A stretch of DNA of 7,546 nucleotides from a bacterium (GTDB taxonomy: Bacteria; Armatimonadota; Zipacnadia; Zipacnadales; Zipacnadaceae): contig JAUWJN010000111.1 of the NCBI GenBank assembly GCA_030607655.1, positions 1-7,546 on the forward strand, in the 5' to 3' direction. The translations under genes and the position numbers were made by a program. Positions 6,543 through 7,546 of this stretch are shown here, piece after piece. Each line of letters starts with the position of its first letter. Position 1 is the stretch's first letter. Under the pieces are notes generated by a model, which was given only the letters and a program-made list of their open reading frames with translations, was not told the DNA's origin and made no database searches.

Positions 6543-6613
6543 TGTTTATCACTTCACTCAAATGAATACAAAGTAATCCCCGCGCCGTCCACGAGAGGAG
6601 AAGGACATCAATA

Positions 6614-7546
6614 TTATTCAGTTTTCACGATCTTCTCCGATTCGGCAATAACGACCAGAGCATTGGATACTGGCCGCAACCAGCCGTTAACAGGGCGATT
6701 GAGCACTTGGCCGTTCTCCACAACCGTACTTGACCCGCCGCCGTCCAGATTCATTGCCTGCCACGCGCCCAGTTTAACCATCGTGGTCGCTAGCTCCTCC
6801 AGGCTCATACCACGGGCGTTGCTATCGGCTTCACTATCGGCGTCGCTAACCGGGGCCGGCTCCACTGCCACCAACAATAGCTCACCTTGCTTGGTAATCC
6901 CGACCGCCGAGCGGGCATAGATTCCGCGGGCGACGTCCCAGCGGAACTTTTCCTCCTTGGCAGTTATGGCGATCTTACCGTCTTTGACCAGGCGAGGCCC
7001 GGCTCCCAGAGCATGGCGAACGTCGTCCCACGCCGGCTTGGTACTGAGCTTGAGAGTAACTTCCTCACCCGGCGCAGCTCGCGCCAATAACTCAGCATAC
7101 TTGCCTCGCCCGGAGATAACAAAGCCGTCGGGGGGGATTTCTATCTCACTGCCCTCGGCCTCCTTCAGTGTAATCTCGCCAGAAGCAGAGACGGCTAACC
7201 GGGTACAATTCTTACTCCCCTGAAGCTGTTTCCCCCATCGCGGCGTATAAACAACTAGCCCGTCCTCATTGCCGTGGCCCTGGTTTAGCCCCGTCAGTTG
7301 CAAATAGCCGTGTTCCTTGAAGTAGACGCGGCCATCAAAGTCTACATTATCCATTAACAACTTGCCCTCAGACGTTATGCCCAAGGCGGTGCGCTTCAGC
7401 AGCGGCGGCTTTATCCATTCGCCATCAATTATCAATAACCCCAATGGCGGACCCGCCGCGGCGTAGAACCCGCCGTTAAGAGCCGCCACCGCCCCCTCCT
7501 GCCGAGCGATACTCAGTACCGAGCGGCGCTGGTGGATGGTAGGGCC
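6614..7546 (-). CDS. Phosphodiester glycosidase (NAGPA/DUF2233-like), 5'-truncated by window edge
   Basis: Member of the phosphodiester glycosidase family (PF09992), named for the mammalian lysosomal 'uncovering enzyme' that removes GlcNAc from a GlcNAc-phosphate-mannose diester. Bacterial members are mostly uncharacterised and probably act on envelope or extracellular sugar-phosphate or polysaccharide material. The frame is open to the right edge: 19 codons upstream of the GTG at 7489 continue into family-like sequence, reading SVLSIARQEGAVAALNGGFY. The gene therefore starts outside the window, and any signal peptide is unseen. Family landmarks in order are AALNGGFY (about 7486-7463), ALGAGPRLVKDGK (around 7012-6974), ARSAVGIT (around 6922-6893) and the core AMNLDGGGSSTVV (around 6757-6719), with RPVSNALVV near the C-terminus. 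A short acidic insert, DADSEADSNA (about 6846-6814), sits between the LLLVAV strand and GMSLEEL. The 310 visible residues are nearly a full domain. It lies upstream of the lipoprotein gene on the same strand, with a 71-bp gap. Confidence 0.93.
   Translation of the reverse strand, partial: GPTIHQRRSVLSIARQEGAVAALNGGFYAAAGPPLGLLIIDGEWIKPPLLKRTALGITSEGKLLMDNVDFDGRVYFKEHGYLQLTGLNQGHGNEDGLVVYTPRWGKQLQGSKNCTRLAVSASGEITLKEAEGSEIEIPPDGFVISGRGKYAELLARAAPGEEVTLKLSTKPAWDDVRHALGAGPRLVKDGKIAITAKEEKFRWDVARGIYARSAVGITKQGELLLVAVEPAPVSDADSEADSNARGMSLEELATTMVKLGAWQAMNLDGGGSSTVVENGQVLNRPVNGWLRPVSNALVVIAESEKIVKTE

Noticed and set aside
6543..6613. Promoter in the gap between the two minus-strand genes
   Set aside because: No convincing -35/-10 pair is visible at a workable distance from the GTG. 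Co-transcription is the simpler reading.

Overview
The window reads as bacterial chromosome. Genes are closely packed, there are no introns, and starts include GTG as well as ATG. Most genes are GC-rich: one line counted by eye near 721-780 is about 62% G+C. Exported proteins carry a Sec signal peptide or a lipoprotein signal. The protein families (GHL10/DUF187 glycosyl hydrolase-like, NAGPA-type phosphodiester glycosidase, six-hairpin glycosidase lipoprotein) are typical of glycan-active bacteria such as Planctomycetota/PVC, Armatimonadota and related uncultured phyla. That placement is inference; nothing in the window fixes the taxon.

Layout: two gene blocks converge on a short repeat-rich spacer. 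The plus-strand block holds the C-terminal part of an MsbA-type ABC exporter (1-1047, cut by the window edge), a secreted GHL10-like glycosyl hydrolase (1082-2227), and an unusual zinc-dependent phospholipase C/S1-P1 nuclease-like protein with two C-terminal membrane helices (2270-3496). The spacer (3497-3764) carries a 241-bp element. It is bounded by perfect 23-bp inverted repeats built from 7-bp tandem units and contains two compact hairpins. The minus-strand block, read from the right edge inward, holds a phosphodiester glycosidase (7546-6614, start outside the window) followed by a 925-residue lipoprotein with a predicted six-hairpin glycosidase core (6542-3765).

How they may work together: four of the five genes fit handling of a cell-surface or extracellular glycan or lipid-linked glycan. 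The exporter would move a lipid or glycan substrate across the inner membrane. The two exported glycosidase-like proteins and the phosphodiester glycosidase would trim or remodel a polymer outside the cytoplasm. The Zn-PLC-like membrane protein has a visibly lower G+C (about 43-45% on two lines counted by eye), so it may be a later arrival. Its substrate cannot be read from sequence.

The points most worth a second look are the domain architecture and partly altered metal site of the Zn-PLC-like protein, the inverted-repeat element abutting the stop codon of the lipoprotein gene, and the unassigned C-terminal domain of that lipoprotein.
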